Positions 1-8,474 of a stretch of 64,000 bases of DNA are shown here, piece after piece (positions within the stretch are counted from its first letter, which is position 1; each line of letters opens with the position of its first letter). The notes beneath the pieces are model-generated. The model did not search any database. It saw nothing but the letters and a program-made list of their open reading frames with translations, and was not told the DNA's origin. Where the stretch lies: positions 379,970 to 443,969 of the forward strand of contig NZ_LIVT01000004.1 in NCBI RefSeq assembly GCF_001905905.1, in the 5' to 3' direction. This DNA is from Streptomyces sp. CB02366. Its GTDB lineage: Bacteria; Actinomycetota; Actinomycetes; Streptomycetales; Streptomycetaceae. The translations under genes and the position numbers were made by a program.

Positions 1-2
1 CC

Positions 3-326
3 CATGTGGCCGCCCTGTACGAGGCGGACCGGCTGGCCGACGGCGAGGCCCAGGTGCGGCACACGGTCGGTTTCCACCGGGAGCTGGTGCGGGCCGCCGG
101 GAACGCGGTGCTGCTGCACACCTGGGAGGGGCTGGGCATCGAGGTGTTCACGGCCCTGTCGATCCGCTGGCTGGGCACGGTGCAGAAGTCGTACGCGGAG
201 GAGCACCAGACGCTCATCGACGCGTTCCTCGCCGGGGATCCGCACATCGGCGCCCTGGTGAAGGCGCACGTCCTGGGCTGCGCCCCGGCCCCCGAGCACT
301 CCGAGGCGGCCGCCCCCACCGCGTAA
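3..326 (+). CDS. GntR-family regulator, C-terminal part (FCD-type effector domain), 5' end outside window
   Basis: The reading frame is open from the window edge and ends at 326, so only the last 107 or so residues are present. They form an all-helical segment with a histidine early on (TVGFHRELVRAAGN), typical of the FCD ligand-binding half of FadR-type GntR regulators. In that family the N-terminal winged helix binds DNA and the FCD domain senses a small organic acid. The gene runs in the same direction as aceE, 357 bp downstream, so control of pyruvate dehydrogenase is a reasonable inference; the palindrome at 570-586 could be its operator. The DNA-binding half cannot be checked here. Confidence 0.72.
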   Translation, partial: HVAALYEADRLADGEAQVRHTVGFHRELVRAAGNAVLLHTWEGLGIEVFTALSIRWLGTVQKSYAEEHQTLIDAFLAGDPHIGALVKAHVLGCAPAPEHSEAAAPTA

Positions 327-360
327 CGCCCCCCCTCCCGCGCCCCCGCCCCTCGCAGGA

Positions 361-430
361 CTCACGGCTCACGGCTCACGGCTCACGGCTCACGGCTCAC
401 GGCTCACGGCTCACGGCTCACGGCTCACGG
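361..430. repeat. Tandem repeat, ten perfect copies of CTCACGG
   Basis: Ten uninterrupted, identical 7-bp units fill exactly 70 bp, followed by a partial CTC. The array lies between the regulator stop and the aceE promoter region. Perfect identity of all copies suggests recent slippage expansion, so copy number probably varies between strains. Confidence 0.97.
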
Positions 431-569
431 CTCGATCATCTGCCGCTCGGCCTGCTCTTCCGTGCAGGTCAGTGCCCCTTTTGCGGGTAATTTCGCGTCA
501 CTCCGTGCCCCCTTTCGAGGCACCCCATGCCACTTTTCTTCGTATCGAGAAGTTTTGCCTTCAATCCTT

Positions 570-586
570 TGATCGATCATCGATCA
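570..586. promoter_or_regulatory. 17-bp palindrome upstream of aceE, candidate operator
   Basis: TGATCGAT and ATCGATCA flank a single central C, giving perfect 8-bp arms in A/T-rich DNA about 100 bp upstream of the aceE start. The position fits a transcription-factor site. Assigning it to the GntR-type regulator upstream is inference; it does not match the usual FadR-subfamily core. Confidence 0.45.
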
Positions 587-683
587 GCGCCTTACAGTTC
601 ACTTCGCGGGCCCACCGGCCCCATCGCCCTGTCCTGCCAGCCAGGGCCTTCTCCACCCCCCTCCTCTCCGGAAGGCGGCGATC

Positions 684-3368
684 ATGACCGACCCCGTAGG
701 AAAGCTTCCGAGCGAGCTCGACCAGCTCCCGGACCGTGACCCCGAGGAGACCGCCGAGTGGGCGGCCTCCCTGGACGCCGTCACCAAGGCCGCCGGCCCG
801 CACCGCGCCGCGTACCTCATGCGCCGGTCGCTGCAGCACGCCGAGGGCGCCGGTCTCGCGCTGCCCAAGCTGCTGGAGACCGACTACGTCAACACCATCC
901 CGACCGCCGCCGAGCCCGCGTTCGACGGCGACCTGGAGATGGAGTCGCGGATCACCGCGTGGAACCGCTGGAACGCGGCCGCGATGGTCACCCGGGGCGC
1001 CCGGTACGGGGTCGGCGGCCACATCGCCACCTTCGCCTCGGCGGCCTGGCTCTACGAGACCGGCTTCAACCACTTCTTCCGCGGCAAGGAGGGGGACGGC
1101 TCCGGCGACCAGCTCTACATCCAGGGCCACGCCTCCCCCGGCATCTACGCCCGCGCCTTCCTGGACGGGCGGCTCACCGAGCAGCACCTCGACAACTTCC
1201 GCCAGGAGTCCGGTGGCGAGGGCCTGCCCTCCTACCCGCACCCGCGGCGGCTGCCCTGGCTGTGGGAGTTCCCCACCGTGTCGATGGGCCTCGGCCCGCT
1301 CTCGGCGATCTACCAGGCGCGCTTCAACCGCTACCTGGCCAACCGCAACATCAAGGACACGGCCGGCTCGCACGTCTGGGCGTTCCTGGGCGACGGCGAG
1401 ATGGACGAGCCCGAGTCGACGGCGGCCCTCGCACTGGCCTCCCGTGAGCAGCTCGACAACCTGACCTTCGTCATCAACTGCAACCTGCAGCGCCTCGACG
1501 GCCCGGTCCGCGCCAACTTCCGCGTGGTCCAGGAGCTGGAGGCGCAGTTCCGCGGGGCCGGCTGGAACGTCGTCAAGACGCTCTGGGGCAACGCCTGGGA
1601 CGAGCTGTTCCAGCTGGACACCCAGGGTGCGCTGCTGCGCCGCCTGCGCGAGGTCCCGGACGCGCAGTTCCAGACGTACGCCACCCGTGACGTCGCCTAC
1701 ATCCGCGAGCACTTCTTCGGCGCCGAGCCCGCGCTCGCCGAGCTGGCGAAGCTGCTGACCGACGCGAAGATCGCCGAGTGCTTCTACACCTCGCGCGGCG
1801 GCCACGAGGCCCGCAAGGTCTACGCGGCGTACCGGGCGGCGGTCGAGCACAAGGGCGCGCCGACCGTGATCCTGGCCCAGACGGTCAAGGGCTACACCCT
1901 CGGCAAGGGCTTCGAGTCCAAGAACGCCAACCACCAGATGAAGAAGCTGTCGATCGACGAGTTCAAGGGCATGCGCGAGCTGCTCGGCCTCCCGATCCCC
2001 GACAGCGCCTTCGAGGACGGCCTGGTCCCCTACGGCCACCCCGGCGCCGACTCCCCCGAGGTCCGCTACCTCCAGGAGCGCCGCGCCGCTCTCGGCGGCC
2101 CCGCCCCGGCCCGCCGGATGCACGCCTCCGCGCCGCTGCCGCAGCCCGAGGAGCGCGCGTTCAAGGCCCTGTACAAGGGGTCCGGCAAGCAGGAGATGGC
2201 CACCACCATGGCGTTCGTCCGCCTGGTGAAGGACCTGATGCGGGACAAGGAGACCGGCAGGCGCTGGGTGCCGATCGTCCCGGACGAGGCCCGTACCTTC
2301 GGCATGGAGTCGCTGTTCCCGTCTGCCGGCATCTACTCGCCGCTGGGCCAGACGTACGAGCCGGTCGACCGCGACCAGCTGATGTACTACAAGGAGGCCA
2401 AGGACGGCCAGATCCTCAACGAGGGGATCACCGAGGCCGGGGCCATGGCCGACTTCATCGCCGCCGCCACGTCGTACGCGACGCACGGCGAGACGATGAT
2501 CCCGTTCTACATCTTCTACTCGATGTTCGGCTGGCAGCGGACCGGCGACCAGATGTGGCAGCTCGCCGACCAGCTCGGCAAGGGCTTCATCGTCGGCGCC
2601 ACGGCGGGCCGCACGACCCTGACGGGCGAGGGCCTCCAGCACGCGGACGGCCACTCGCACCTGATCGCGGCCACCAACCCGGCCTCGCTCAACTACGACC
2701 CGGCGTTCGCGTACGAGGTCGCGGTGATCGTCAAGGACGGCCTGCGCCGGATGTACGGCCACGCCGCTCCCGGCGAGGACCCGGACGTCTTCTACTACCT
2801 GACGGTCTACAACGAGCCGAAGCCCCAGCCCGCGATGCCCGAGGGCGTCGAGGAGGGCATCGTCAAGGGCCTGTACCGCTTCAAGGAGGGCACGCCCGCG
2901 AAGGCGGACGCGCCGCGCCTGCAGCTGCTGGCCTCCGGTACGGCGATCCACTGGGCCCTGGAGGCCCAGGAGCTGCTGGCCGCCGACTGGGGCGTCACGG
3001 CCGACGTGTGGTCCGCCACCTCGTGGGGCGAGCTGCGCCGCGACGCGCTGGCGGCCGACGAGGCGCTTCTCCGCGGTGAGCAGCGGGTCCCGTACGTGAC
3101 CCAGGCGCTCTCCGGCGCGCCGGGCCCGGTGCTCGCGGTCAGCGACTGGATGCGCCAGGTCCCGGACCAGATCAGCCAGTGGGTGGAGCAGGACTGGTCC
3201 TCGCTCGGCACGGACGGCTTCGGCCTCTCCGACACCCGCGACGCGGCCCGCCGCCACTTCGGCGTCGACGCCCCGTCCATCGTGGTGGCCTCGCTGGCCC
3301 AGCTCGCCAAGCGCGGCGAGGTCCCGGCCTCGGCGGTCAAGGAGGCCCGGGAGCGGTACGGCCTCTGA
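684..3368 (+). CDS. aceE: Pyruvate dehydrogenase E1 component, homodimeric type
   Basis: An 894-residue protein, the usual length for homodimeric E1. It decarboxylates pyruvate with thiamine diphosphate and passes the acetyl group to the lipoyl arm of E2. The cofactor motif is clear: GDGEMDEPES at about residues 236-245 and a conserved asparagine near 266 (VINCNLQRLDGPVR). The N-terminal substrate-binding part (GGHIATFASA, about 111-120) and the central transketolase-like pyrimidine domain are complete. ATG at 684 follows GGAAGG at 670-675. A strong hairpin follows the stop, so the gene is probably monocistronic. The lipoyl synthesis genes lipB and lipA lie 7 kb downstream. Confidence 0.97.
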   Translation: MTDPVGKLPSELDQLPDRDPEETAEWAASLDAVTKAAGPHRAAYLMRRSLQHAEGAGLALPKLLETDYVNTIPTAAEPAFDGDLEMESRITAWNRWNAAAMVTRGARYGVGGHIATFASAAWLYETGFNHFFRGKEGDGSGDQLYIQGHASPGIYARAFLDGRLTEQHLDNFRQESGGEGLPSYPHPRRLPWLWEFPTVSMGLGPLSAIYQARFNRYLANRNIKDTAGSHVWAFLGDGEMDEPESTAALALASREQLDNLTFVINCNLQRLDGPVRANFRVVQELEAQFRGAGWNVVKTLWGNAWDELFQLDTQGALLRRLREVPDAQFQTYATRDVAYIREHFFGAEPALAELAKLLTDAKIAECFYTSRGGHEARKVYAAYRAAVEHKGAPTVILAQTVKGYTLGKGFESKNANHQMKKLSIDEFKGMRELLGLPIPDSAFEDGLVPYGHPGADSPEVRYLQERRAALGGPAPARRMHASAPLPQPEERAFKALYKGSGKQEMATTMAFVRLVKDLMRDKETGRRWVPIVPDEARTFGMESLFPSAGIYSPLGQTYEPVDRDQLMYYKEAKDGQILNEGITEAGAMADFIAAATSYATHGETMIPFYIFYSMFGWQRTGDQMWQLADQLGKGFIVGATAGRTTLTGEGLQHADGHSHLIAATNPASLNYDPAFAYEVAVIVKDGLRRMYGHAAPGEDPDVFYYLTVYNEPKPQPAMPEGVEEGIVKGLYRFKEGTPAKADAPRLQLLASGTAIHWALEAQELLAADWGVTADVWSATSWGELRRDALAADEALLRGEQRVPYVTQALSGAPGPVLAVSDWMRQVPDQISQWVEQDWSSLGTDGFGLSDTRDAARRHFGVDAPSIVVASLAQLAKRGEVPASAVKEARERYGL

Positions 3369-3393
3369 GCCCCGCTCCCGCACCCTGCCGAAG

Positions 3394-3448
3394 CCCCCGG
3401 TCACCGGGCGGGCGCGTCCGACAGCGCGCCCGCCCCGGCGGCCGGGGG
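3394..3448 (+). terminator. Nested hairpin terminator after aceE
   Basis: A perfect 11-bp stem (GGGCGGGCGCG at 3406-3416 with its complement at 3425-3435) is enclosed by an outer CCCCCGG/CCGGGGG pairing at 3394-3400 and 3442-3448. There is no U-tract, as is common in Streptomyces. Confidence 0.75.
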
Positions 3449-3469
3449 TCTTCCCGTACCCGCTGCCGC

Positions 3470-3475
3470 GACAAT
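3470..3475 (+). promoter_or_regulatory. Candidate -10 element of a leaderless transcript for the WYL regulator
   Basis: GACAAT ends six bases before the ATG at 3482, and no Shine-Dalgarno sequence is present. This is the geometry expected for a transcript that starts at or next to the start codon. Confidence 0.45.
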
Positions 3476-3481
3476 GGGCCC

Positions 3482-4465
3482 ATGCGTGCTGCCCGGCTGA
3501 TCAAGATGGTGCTGCTCCTGCAGGCCCGCCCCGCGATGACCGCCGCCGAGCTGGCGGCCGAGCTGGAGGTGTCGGAGCGTACGGTCACCCGGGACGCGCA
3601 GGCCCTGTCCGACGCGGGGGTGCCGGTGTACGCGGAGCGCGGCCGGGCCGGCGGCTACCGGCTCGTCGGCGGGTACCGCACCCGGCTGACGGGGCTGGCC
3701 CGGGACGAGGCGGAGGCCCTGTTCCTCTCCGGACTGCCCGCCGCCCTGCGCGAGATGGGGCTGGAGGACGCGGCGTCGGCGGCCCGGCTCAAGGTGTCGG
3801 CGGCGCTCCTGCCCTCCCTGCGGGACGCCTCCACCTCCGCCGCCCGCCGCTTCCACCTGGACGCGCCGTCCTGGTACCACGAGCCGGAGACCCCCGCGCT
3901 GCTGCCGCCGATCGCCGACGCGGTCTGGGACGACCGGATGCTGCGGGTCCGCTACCGCCGGGGCGGGGGCCGTGAGCGGGAGCGTACGGAGGTGGCGCGG
4001 GAGCTGGCCCCGTACGGCCTCGTCCTCAAGGCGGGCGTCTGGTACCTCTGCGCGCGGGCCGGCGAGGACTTCCGGGTCTACCGGATCGACCGCTTCACCG
4101 CCGTGGAGCCGGCCGGGGAACGCTTCGAACGCGACGAGTCCTTCGACCTGCCCGGGTTCTGGGAGGAGCGCGCCGCCGCGTTCGCCCGGTCCCTGCTGCG
4201 CACGGAGGTGACCGTACGGGTGTCCGAGCGCGGGGCGCGGATGCTCGCGTACACCGGTGACCGGGCGGCGGCCGCGGAGGCGCTCGCGGAGGCGTCTGCT
4301 CCGGACCGGGAGGGGTGGCGCACGCTCACGCTGCCGGTGGAGTCGCCGGACGTGGCCTACGGCCAGCTGCTCGCGCTGGGCCCCGAGTTGGAGGTCCTGG
4401 CCCCCGAGGAGCTGCGGGCCCGGTTCACGGAAGCGGCCGAACGCCTGCGCGAGCTGTATCGCTGA
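3482..4465 (+). CDS. HTH/WYL-domain transcriptional regulator
   Basis: A 327-residue protein starting MRAARLIKMVLLLQ. An N-terminal winged helix (about residues 1-55, containing ELEVSERTVTRDAQAL) is followed by a long helical linker and a WYL domain (about 140-215), where the signature is partly visible as GVWYLCARAGEDFRVYRIDR. A C-terminal WCX-like extension follows. WYL regulators bind nucleotide-type or nucleic-acid ligands; their targets are often unknown. The frame is open further upstream inside the terminator, but ATG 3482 is chosen because the homologous HTH begins there and a -10-like element lies six bases before it. Confidence 0.9.
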   Translation: MRAARLIKMVLLLQARPAMTAAELAAELEVSERTVTRDAQALSDAGVPVYAERGRAGGYRLVGGYRTRLTGLARDEAEALFLSGLPAALREMGLEDAASAARLKVSAALLPSLRDASTSAARRFHLDAPSWYHEPETPALLPPIADAVWDDRMLRVRYRRGGGRERERTEVARELAPYGLVLKAGVWYLCARAGEDFRVYRIDRFTAVEPAGERFERDESFDLPGFWEERAAAFARSLLRTEVTVRVSERGARMLAYTGDRAAAAEALAEASAPDREGWRTLTLPVESPDVAYGQLLALGPELEVLAPEELRARFTEAAERLRELYR

Positions 4466-4527
4466 AAGGCTTCAATTCGACGGCTGCGCGTGCGGGAGCA
4501 CCCGGCAGGCTGGATGCTGTACCCGTG

Positions 4528-5049
4528 ATGGACGAAACGGAATTCTGGGAGATCATCGACAGCACCCGCGAGGCCGCCGAAGGCGACCCCGAGGACCACG
4601 CGGAGCTGCTCGTGGAACGGCTGACGCAGCTCGACCCCGAATCCGTGCTGGACTTCGCCCGGCACTTCGAGGCCCGCTACAACCGGGCCTACCGCTGGGA
4701 CCTGTGGGGCGCGGCGGCCGTGCTGCTGGGCGGGGCGAGCGACGACGCCTTCGACTGGTTCCGCTGCTGGCTGATCGGCCAGGGCCGGGAGGTCTTCGAG
4801 GGGGCCCTGCACGATCCGGACGACCTGGCGGAGCTGCTGGAGGAGTTCGACGAGGAGATCGACGGGGACGGCGAGGAGCTGGGGTACGCGGCGGACGAGG
4901 CGTACGAGCAGCTCACCGGCGTGGTCGCGCCGGAGCTGGGACTGCCGCCGCAGCCCCCGGAGCCGCTGGGCGCCCCGGTCGACTTCGAGGACGAGGAGGC
5001 GCTCGCCGCCCGCTTCCCCGAGCTGTGGGACCGCTTCGGGCCCCGTTGA
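4528..5049 (+). CDS. DUF4240 domain protein
   Basis: A 173-residue acidic protein starting MDETEFWEIID. The pattern of an FW motif near the start, a central FDWFRCWLIGQG segment and a C-terminal LAARFPELWDRF matches DUF4240 proteins, which are common in Streptomyces and have no assigned function. No signal peptide or membrane segment is visible. A GTG lies directly before the chosen ATG and could also be used. The gene sits 62 bp after the WYL regulator on the same strand and is closed by a hairpin immediately after its stop. Confidence 0.85.
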   Translation: MDETEFWEIIDSTREAAEGDPEDHAELLVERLTQLDPESVLDFARHFEARYNRAYRWDLWGAAAVLLGGASDDAFDWFRCWLIGQGREVFEGALHDPDDLAELLEEFDEEIDGDGEELGYAADEAYEQLTGVVAPELGLPPQPPEPLGAPVDFEDEEALAARFPELWDRFGPR

Positions 5050-5073
5050 CCGGGCCCCTCGACGGGGGCCCGG
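5050..5073. terminator. Hairpin between convergent genes
   Basis: CCGGGCCCC at 5050-5058 pairs perfectly with GGGGCCCGG at 5065-5073 across a six-base loop. It starts at the first base after the DUF4240 stop and can serve that gene and the convergent acetyltransferase. Confidence 0.7.
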
Positions 5074-5106
5074 TCCTCGCACGGGCCGCGCCGGCCCCGC
5101 GTCCGG

Positions 5107-5640
5107 TCAGGCGGGGTCGAGCGAGCGGCCCATGCAGACGTCGTCCACGTACCGCCCGTTCAGGAAGAACTCCCCGGGGAAGACCCCTTCGACGGCGAAG
5201 CCCTCGGAGGCGTACAGGGCGCGGGCGGGCTCGTTGTGCGCGAGGACCCGCAGGGTGATCCGGTTGGCGCCCAGGCGGCGGGCCTCGTCGAACGCGGCGC
5301 GCAGCAGGAGCCGCCCCGCCCCGGCCCCGCGCGCCCAGGTCGCCACGGCGAGCCCCCGTATCTGGCGGACGTGGGCGTTGGAGGCCAGCGGGGTGGCCGC
5401 GGCGAGGCGCAGGTACCCGGCGACGCGCGGGGCGCCCCCCGCCGACTCCACCGCCTCCGCCGCTTCCGCCACGAGGAATTCCTCCGGCGGGTGCCGCTCC
5501 CCGAAGAAGGGCTCGTAGGGCGGCACGGGCGGGGGCAGCACCGCGTGCAGGGTCGACCAGGTGGACCGGTCGAGCTCGGCGAGTTCGGCCTCGTCGGCGG
5601 GCGTGGCGGGACGGACGGAAAGCAGGGAGAGTGCGGCCAT
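5107..5640 (-). CDS. GNAT-family N-acetyltransferase
   Basis: A 177-residue protein. The acetyl-CoA binding region is visible as RGLAVATWARGAGAGRLLL (the V-x-x-x-x-R/Q-x-x-G/A pattern, about residues 95-113), followed by the family's C-terminal NEPARALYASEGF helix-strand near 140-152. It presumably acetylates an amine or a protein N-terminus; the substrate cannot be told. The start is ATG at 5640, facing the divergent epimerase gene 62 bp away. Confidence 0.9.
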   Translation of the reverse strand: MAALSLLSVRPATPADEAELAELDRSTWSTLHAVLPPPVPPYEPFFGERHPPEEFLVAEAAEAVESAGGAPRVAGYLRLAAATPLASNAHVRQIRGLAVATWARGAGAGRLLLRAAFDEARRLGANRITLRVLAHNEPARALYASEGFAVEGVFPGEFFLNGRYVDDVCMGRSLDPA

Positions 5641-5702
5641 GCGAGCACTGTGCCACGCGGCGCCCCCCGTGTTCGAGCCATTTCATGGGGCAGGATGAGC
5701 CC

Positions 5703-6602
5703 ATGCCGAGCTCCCGTATCGCCGTCAGCGGATCGTCCGGACTCATCGGAGCGGCGCTGGTGCGCTCGCTGCGCGCCGACGGGCACGAGGTGGCCCGCCT
5801 GGTGCGCCGGCCCGCGAGAACCGGTGACGAGGTCGAGTGGGATCCCCGGCGGGGTTACGTGGACGCGGCGGGGCTCGTCGGCTGCGACGCCGTGGTGCAC
5901 CTGGCCGGGGCGGGGGTGGGCGACCACCGCTGGACCGACGCCTACAAGCGGGAGATCCGGGACAGCCGGGTCCTGGGGACGGCCGCCGTCGCGGAGGCCG
6001 TCGCCTCGCTCGACGCCCCGCCCCGGGTGCTGCTCTCGGGGTCGGCCATCGGCTTCTACGGCGACACCGGAAGCTCCCCGGTGGACGAGAGCGCGCCGCC
6101 CGGCGACGGGTTCCTGCCCTCGGTCTGCGAGGAGTGGGAGGCGGCCACGGCCGCCGCCGAGGAAGCGGGCGTGCGTACCGTGCACGCCCGGACCGGCCTG
6201 GTCGTCGGCCGTGAGGGCGGGGCCTGGGGGCGGCTCTTCCCCCTGTTCAGGGCGGGGCTGGGCGGGAAGCTGGGCAACGGCCGCCAGTACTGGAGCTTCA
6301 TCGCGCTGCACGACCACGTGGCGGCGCTGCGCCACATCCTGGACACCGAGTCGCTGACCGGGCCGGTGAACCTGACGGGGCCGAAGCCGGTCACCAACGC
6401 CGAGGTGACCGCCGCGATGGGCCGGGTGCTGCACCGGCCGACGCTGCTGCCCGCGCCGGCGCCCGCGCTGCGGCTGGTGCTCGGGGAGTTCGCCGAGGAC
6501 GTGCTGGGCAGCCAGCGCGTGATCCCGTCGAAGCTGCTGGACTCCGGGTTCTCGTTCGCCTTCCCCGGTATCGACGGGGCGATCCGCGCCGCGCTGGACT
6601 GA
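5703..6602 (+). CDS. TIGR01777-family SDR epimerase-like protein
   Basis: A 299-residue protein with an N-terminal Rossmann motif SGSSGLIGAALVRSL (about residues 9-23), the family signature GDTGSSPVDESAPPG near 120-134, and a C-terminal domain (about 235-290) ending in a LLDSGF-type segment as in the DUF1731 extension. Members resemble NAD-dependent epimerases (SDR39U1, SulA/YfcH group) but most have no proven substrate. ATG 5703 is chosen because the Rossmann fold begins seven residues later. The gene is divergent from the acetyltransferase. Confidence 0.9.
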   Translation: MPSSRIAVSGSSGLIGAALVRSLRADGHEVARLVRRPARTGDEVEWDPRRGYVDAAGLVGCDAVVHLAGAGVGDHRWTDAYKREIRDSRVLGTAAVAEAVASLDAPPRVLLSGSAIGFYGDTGSSPVDESAPPGDGFLPSVCEEWEAATAAAEEAGVRTVHARTGLVVGREGGAWGRLFPLFRAGLGGKLGNGRQYWSFIALHDHVAALRHILDTESLTGPVNLTGPKPVTNAEVTAAMGRVLHRPTLLPAPAPALRLVLGEFAEDVLGSQRVIPSKLLDSGFSFAFPGIDGAIRAALD

Positions 6603-6633
6603 ACCGGCCTCTCCCCGCCGGGCGGGCCGCCCG

Positions 6634-6663
6634 GCACCCGTCCGACCCGCACCCGTCCGACCC
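6634..6663. repeat. Two tandem copies of a 15-bp unit
   Basis: GCACCCGTCCGACCC occurs twice back to back directly downstream of the epimerase stop, next to a short GC-rich inverted repeat at about 6617-6635 that may act as a terminator. Confidence 0.6.
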
Positions 6664-6834
6664 GCGGGCGGGCCCCGGGCGGCCGGGGGCGTGCGACCCC
6701 GTGCCCCGGTGCTCCCCGGCGCGCATCTGACCCGGTATCAGCCACCCTCCTAGCCTCGATGTGAACTCCGGCTTTCCGGGGGCCTGTTGGGGGGAATAAC
6801 CCTCCACCAGTCGCACCGACTCGGGGAGGGGCAC

Positions 6835-8328
6835 GTGCGCAGCACGGCATACCACGCAGACGTGATCATCATCGGGGCCGGGATCGCCGGCCTGTCGGCG
6901 GCCCACCTGCTGATCAGGGCGGGGCTCGGCGTCAGTGTCCTGGAGGCCGAGCCCCGGGCGGGCGGCCGACTCGCCACCGACGAGGTGGACGGGTTCCGGC
7001 TCGACCGCCTCGGCCCGCTGCTCAGCGGCTCCTGGCCCGAGCTGACCGGCAGCCCGGGGCTCGGCTCCCTGGAACTGCGGGAATTCGCGCCGGGGGTCCT
7101 GGTCCACTCCGAGGGCCGCCGCCACCTCACCGGCGACATACGGAGCGCAAGGGGCGCACTCAAGGCAGCGCGCACCCGATCGAGCGCCCCCTGGCCCCAT
7201 CGCGCCCCCCGCACGCCGGGCACGTCCCGCGCCTCCCGAACGGCCCTGTCCCCCCGGGCCCCTTGGGCTTCCCGGGCTTCGGAGGCCCCCGGCGGCTACG
7301 GCGCTCCCGGCGCTCACGGGTCGGTGCGGAGCGCGAACGGCTGGGAGCCCTGCGCTCCGGCGCGCGGCGGCGGCCGGGGCGGCGCGGTGACCGGCGCGAT
7401 CGACCGGGCCCGGCTGGGCGCGGCCCTGTCCCGGCTGGCGGCCACCGAGGAGGCCCGGCTGCTGGCCCGCCCGGAGCGGACGGTCGCCGACGCCCTGCCC
7501 GGCGTCGGACTGCCCGCCCGCACGGTGGAGGGCGTCCTGCGCCCCTTGCTCACGGCGCTGCTCAGCGACCCCGCGCTCACCACGTCGAGCCGGTGCGCCG
7601 ATCTCGCGCTGCGGGACTACGCGCGCGGCGGGCTCTGCGTACCGGCCGGGGGTTCGGCCGCGCTGCCGAGGCTGCTGGCGGCCTCCCTGCCCCCGGGAAC
7701 GGTGCGTACGGGCGTCCACGTGACGGCCGTCGGCACCACCTCCGTACGGACCAAGGAACACGGCGAGCTGGGGTGCCGTTCCCTGCTGCTGGCGACCGGG
7801 GCGGGGGCGGCGGCCGAGCTGCTGCCCGGCCTGCGGGTGCCGGCCTTCCACCCGGTGACGGTCCTGCACCACACCGCGCCCGCCCCGCCCCCCACGGGCC
7901 GGTCGCTGGTGCTGGACGGCGACCGGTCGGGTCCGGTGGCGCACACCGCCGTGATGAGCGAGGTCGATCCCTCGCGGGCCCCGGAGGGCCGGACGCTGAT
8001 CACCTCGACGGTGCTCGGGCCCCCGCCCCCCGACCTGGACCGCTCGGCGCGGGCGCACCTGGCGGCGCTGTACGGGGTGCCCACGGACCGCTGGGAGCTG
8101 CTGGCGGCCCGCCACGACCCGGAGGCGGTGCCCGCGATGGAGGCCCCGCACGACCCGCGCCGCCCGGTGCGGGTGCTGGCCGGGCTGTACGTGTGCGGCG
8201 ACCACCGCGGCACCAGCACGGTGCAGGGCGCGCTGCATTCGGGCCGCCGGGCGGCGAAGGCCCTTCTCGCCGACCTGGCCCTCCCGGGCGCCCGCGAGGG
8301 GAGCCCCCGCCTGCCGGAGGCCGCGTGA
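6835..8328 (+). CDS. FAD-dependent amine oxidase/phytoene dehydrogenase-like oxidoreductase
   Basis: A 497-residue protein beginning VRSTAYHADV. The dinucleotide-binding motif IIIGAGIAGLSAA lies at residues 11-23, with the second glycine-rich motif PRAGGRLAT near 44-52. The C-terminus carries the second FAD-contact segment (GLYVCGDHRGTSTVQGALHSG). Residues of about 105-185 form a Pro/Ala/Ser/Arg-rich low-complexity linker between the FAD domain and the rest, unusually long but in frame. GTG 6835 is chosen over an upstream ATG because GGGGAGGG ends five bases before it. The substrate is unknown. The gene converges with the TPR regulator. Confidence 0.88.
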   Translation: MRSTAYHADVIIIGAGIAGLSAAHLLIRAGLGVSVLEAEPRAGGRLATDEVDGFRLDRLGPLLSGSWPELTGSPGLGSLELREFAPGVLVHSEGRRHLTGDIRSARGALKAARTRSSAPWPHRAPRTPGTSRASRTALSPRAPWASRASEAPGGYGAPGAHGSVRSANGWEPCAPARGGGRGGAVTGAIDRARLGAALSRLAATEEARLLARPERTVADALPGVGLPARTVEGVLRPLLTALLSDPALTTSSRCADLALRDYARGGLCVPAGGSAALPRLLAASLPPGTVRTGVHVTAVGTTSVRTKEHGELGCRSLLLATGAGAAAELLPGLRVPAFHPVTVLHHTAPAPPPTGRSLVLDGDRSGPVAHTAVMSEVDPSRAPEGRTLITSTVLGPPPPDLDRSARAHLAALYGVPTDRWELLAARHDPEAVPAMEAPHDPRRPVRVLAGLYVCGDHRGTSTVQGALHSGRRAAKALLADLALPGAREGSPRLPEAA

Positions 8329-8474
8329 GCCGCTGCGAGGGCGTGCGCTGTCCCTGCCGGGCCCGCGGGGCCGTGCGGAGGCCGCCGGGGCGGCGCGAAA
8401 GCCCCCGGGGCGGCCCGGGAGCCGCGTGAAGGCCCCGGGGCGCCGGGGGCCGTGGAAGGGGGCCGGGCGGGCGG

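Larger units (their letters stand above)
327..683. other. aceE upstream region, no gene
   Basis: The stretch contains no convincing reading frame. The first 30 bases are C-rich, then comes a ten-copy heptamer array (361-430). From about 470 to 610 the DNA is noticeably richer in A/T than its surroundings, as expected for a promoter region, and contains a 17-bp palindrome at 570-586. The aceE ribosome binding site lies near 670-675. Confidence 0.7.

Noticed and set aside
361..430. CRISPR array
   Set aside because: The units are 7 bp, directly abutting, with no unique spacers and no cas genes nearby.
561..3404. A 947-codon open frame on the minus strand opposite aceE
   Set aside because: It is the usual antisense shadow of a high-GC gene. 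The plus strand encodes a complete AceE; the minus frame gives Arg/Val/Gly-rich sequence without domain-like pattern.
7140..7390. Two separate genes or a frameshift in the FAD oxidoreductase
   Set aside because: The Pro/Ala/Ser/Arg-rich stretch stays in one frame without stops and joins two halves of a single amine-oxidase-like fold, so it is best read as a linker.
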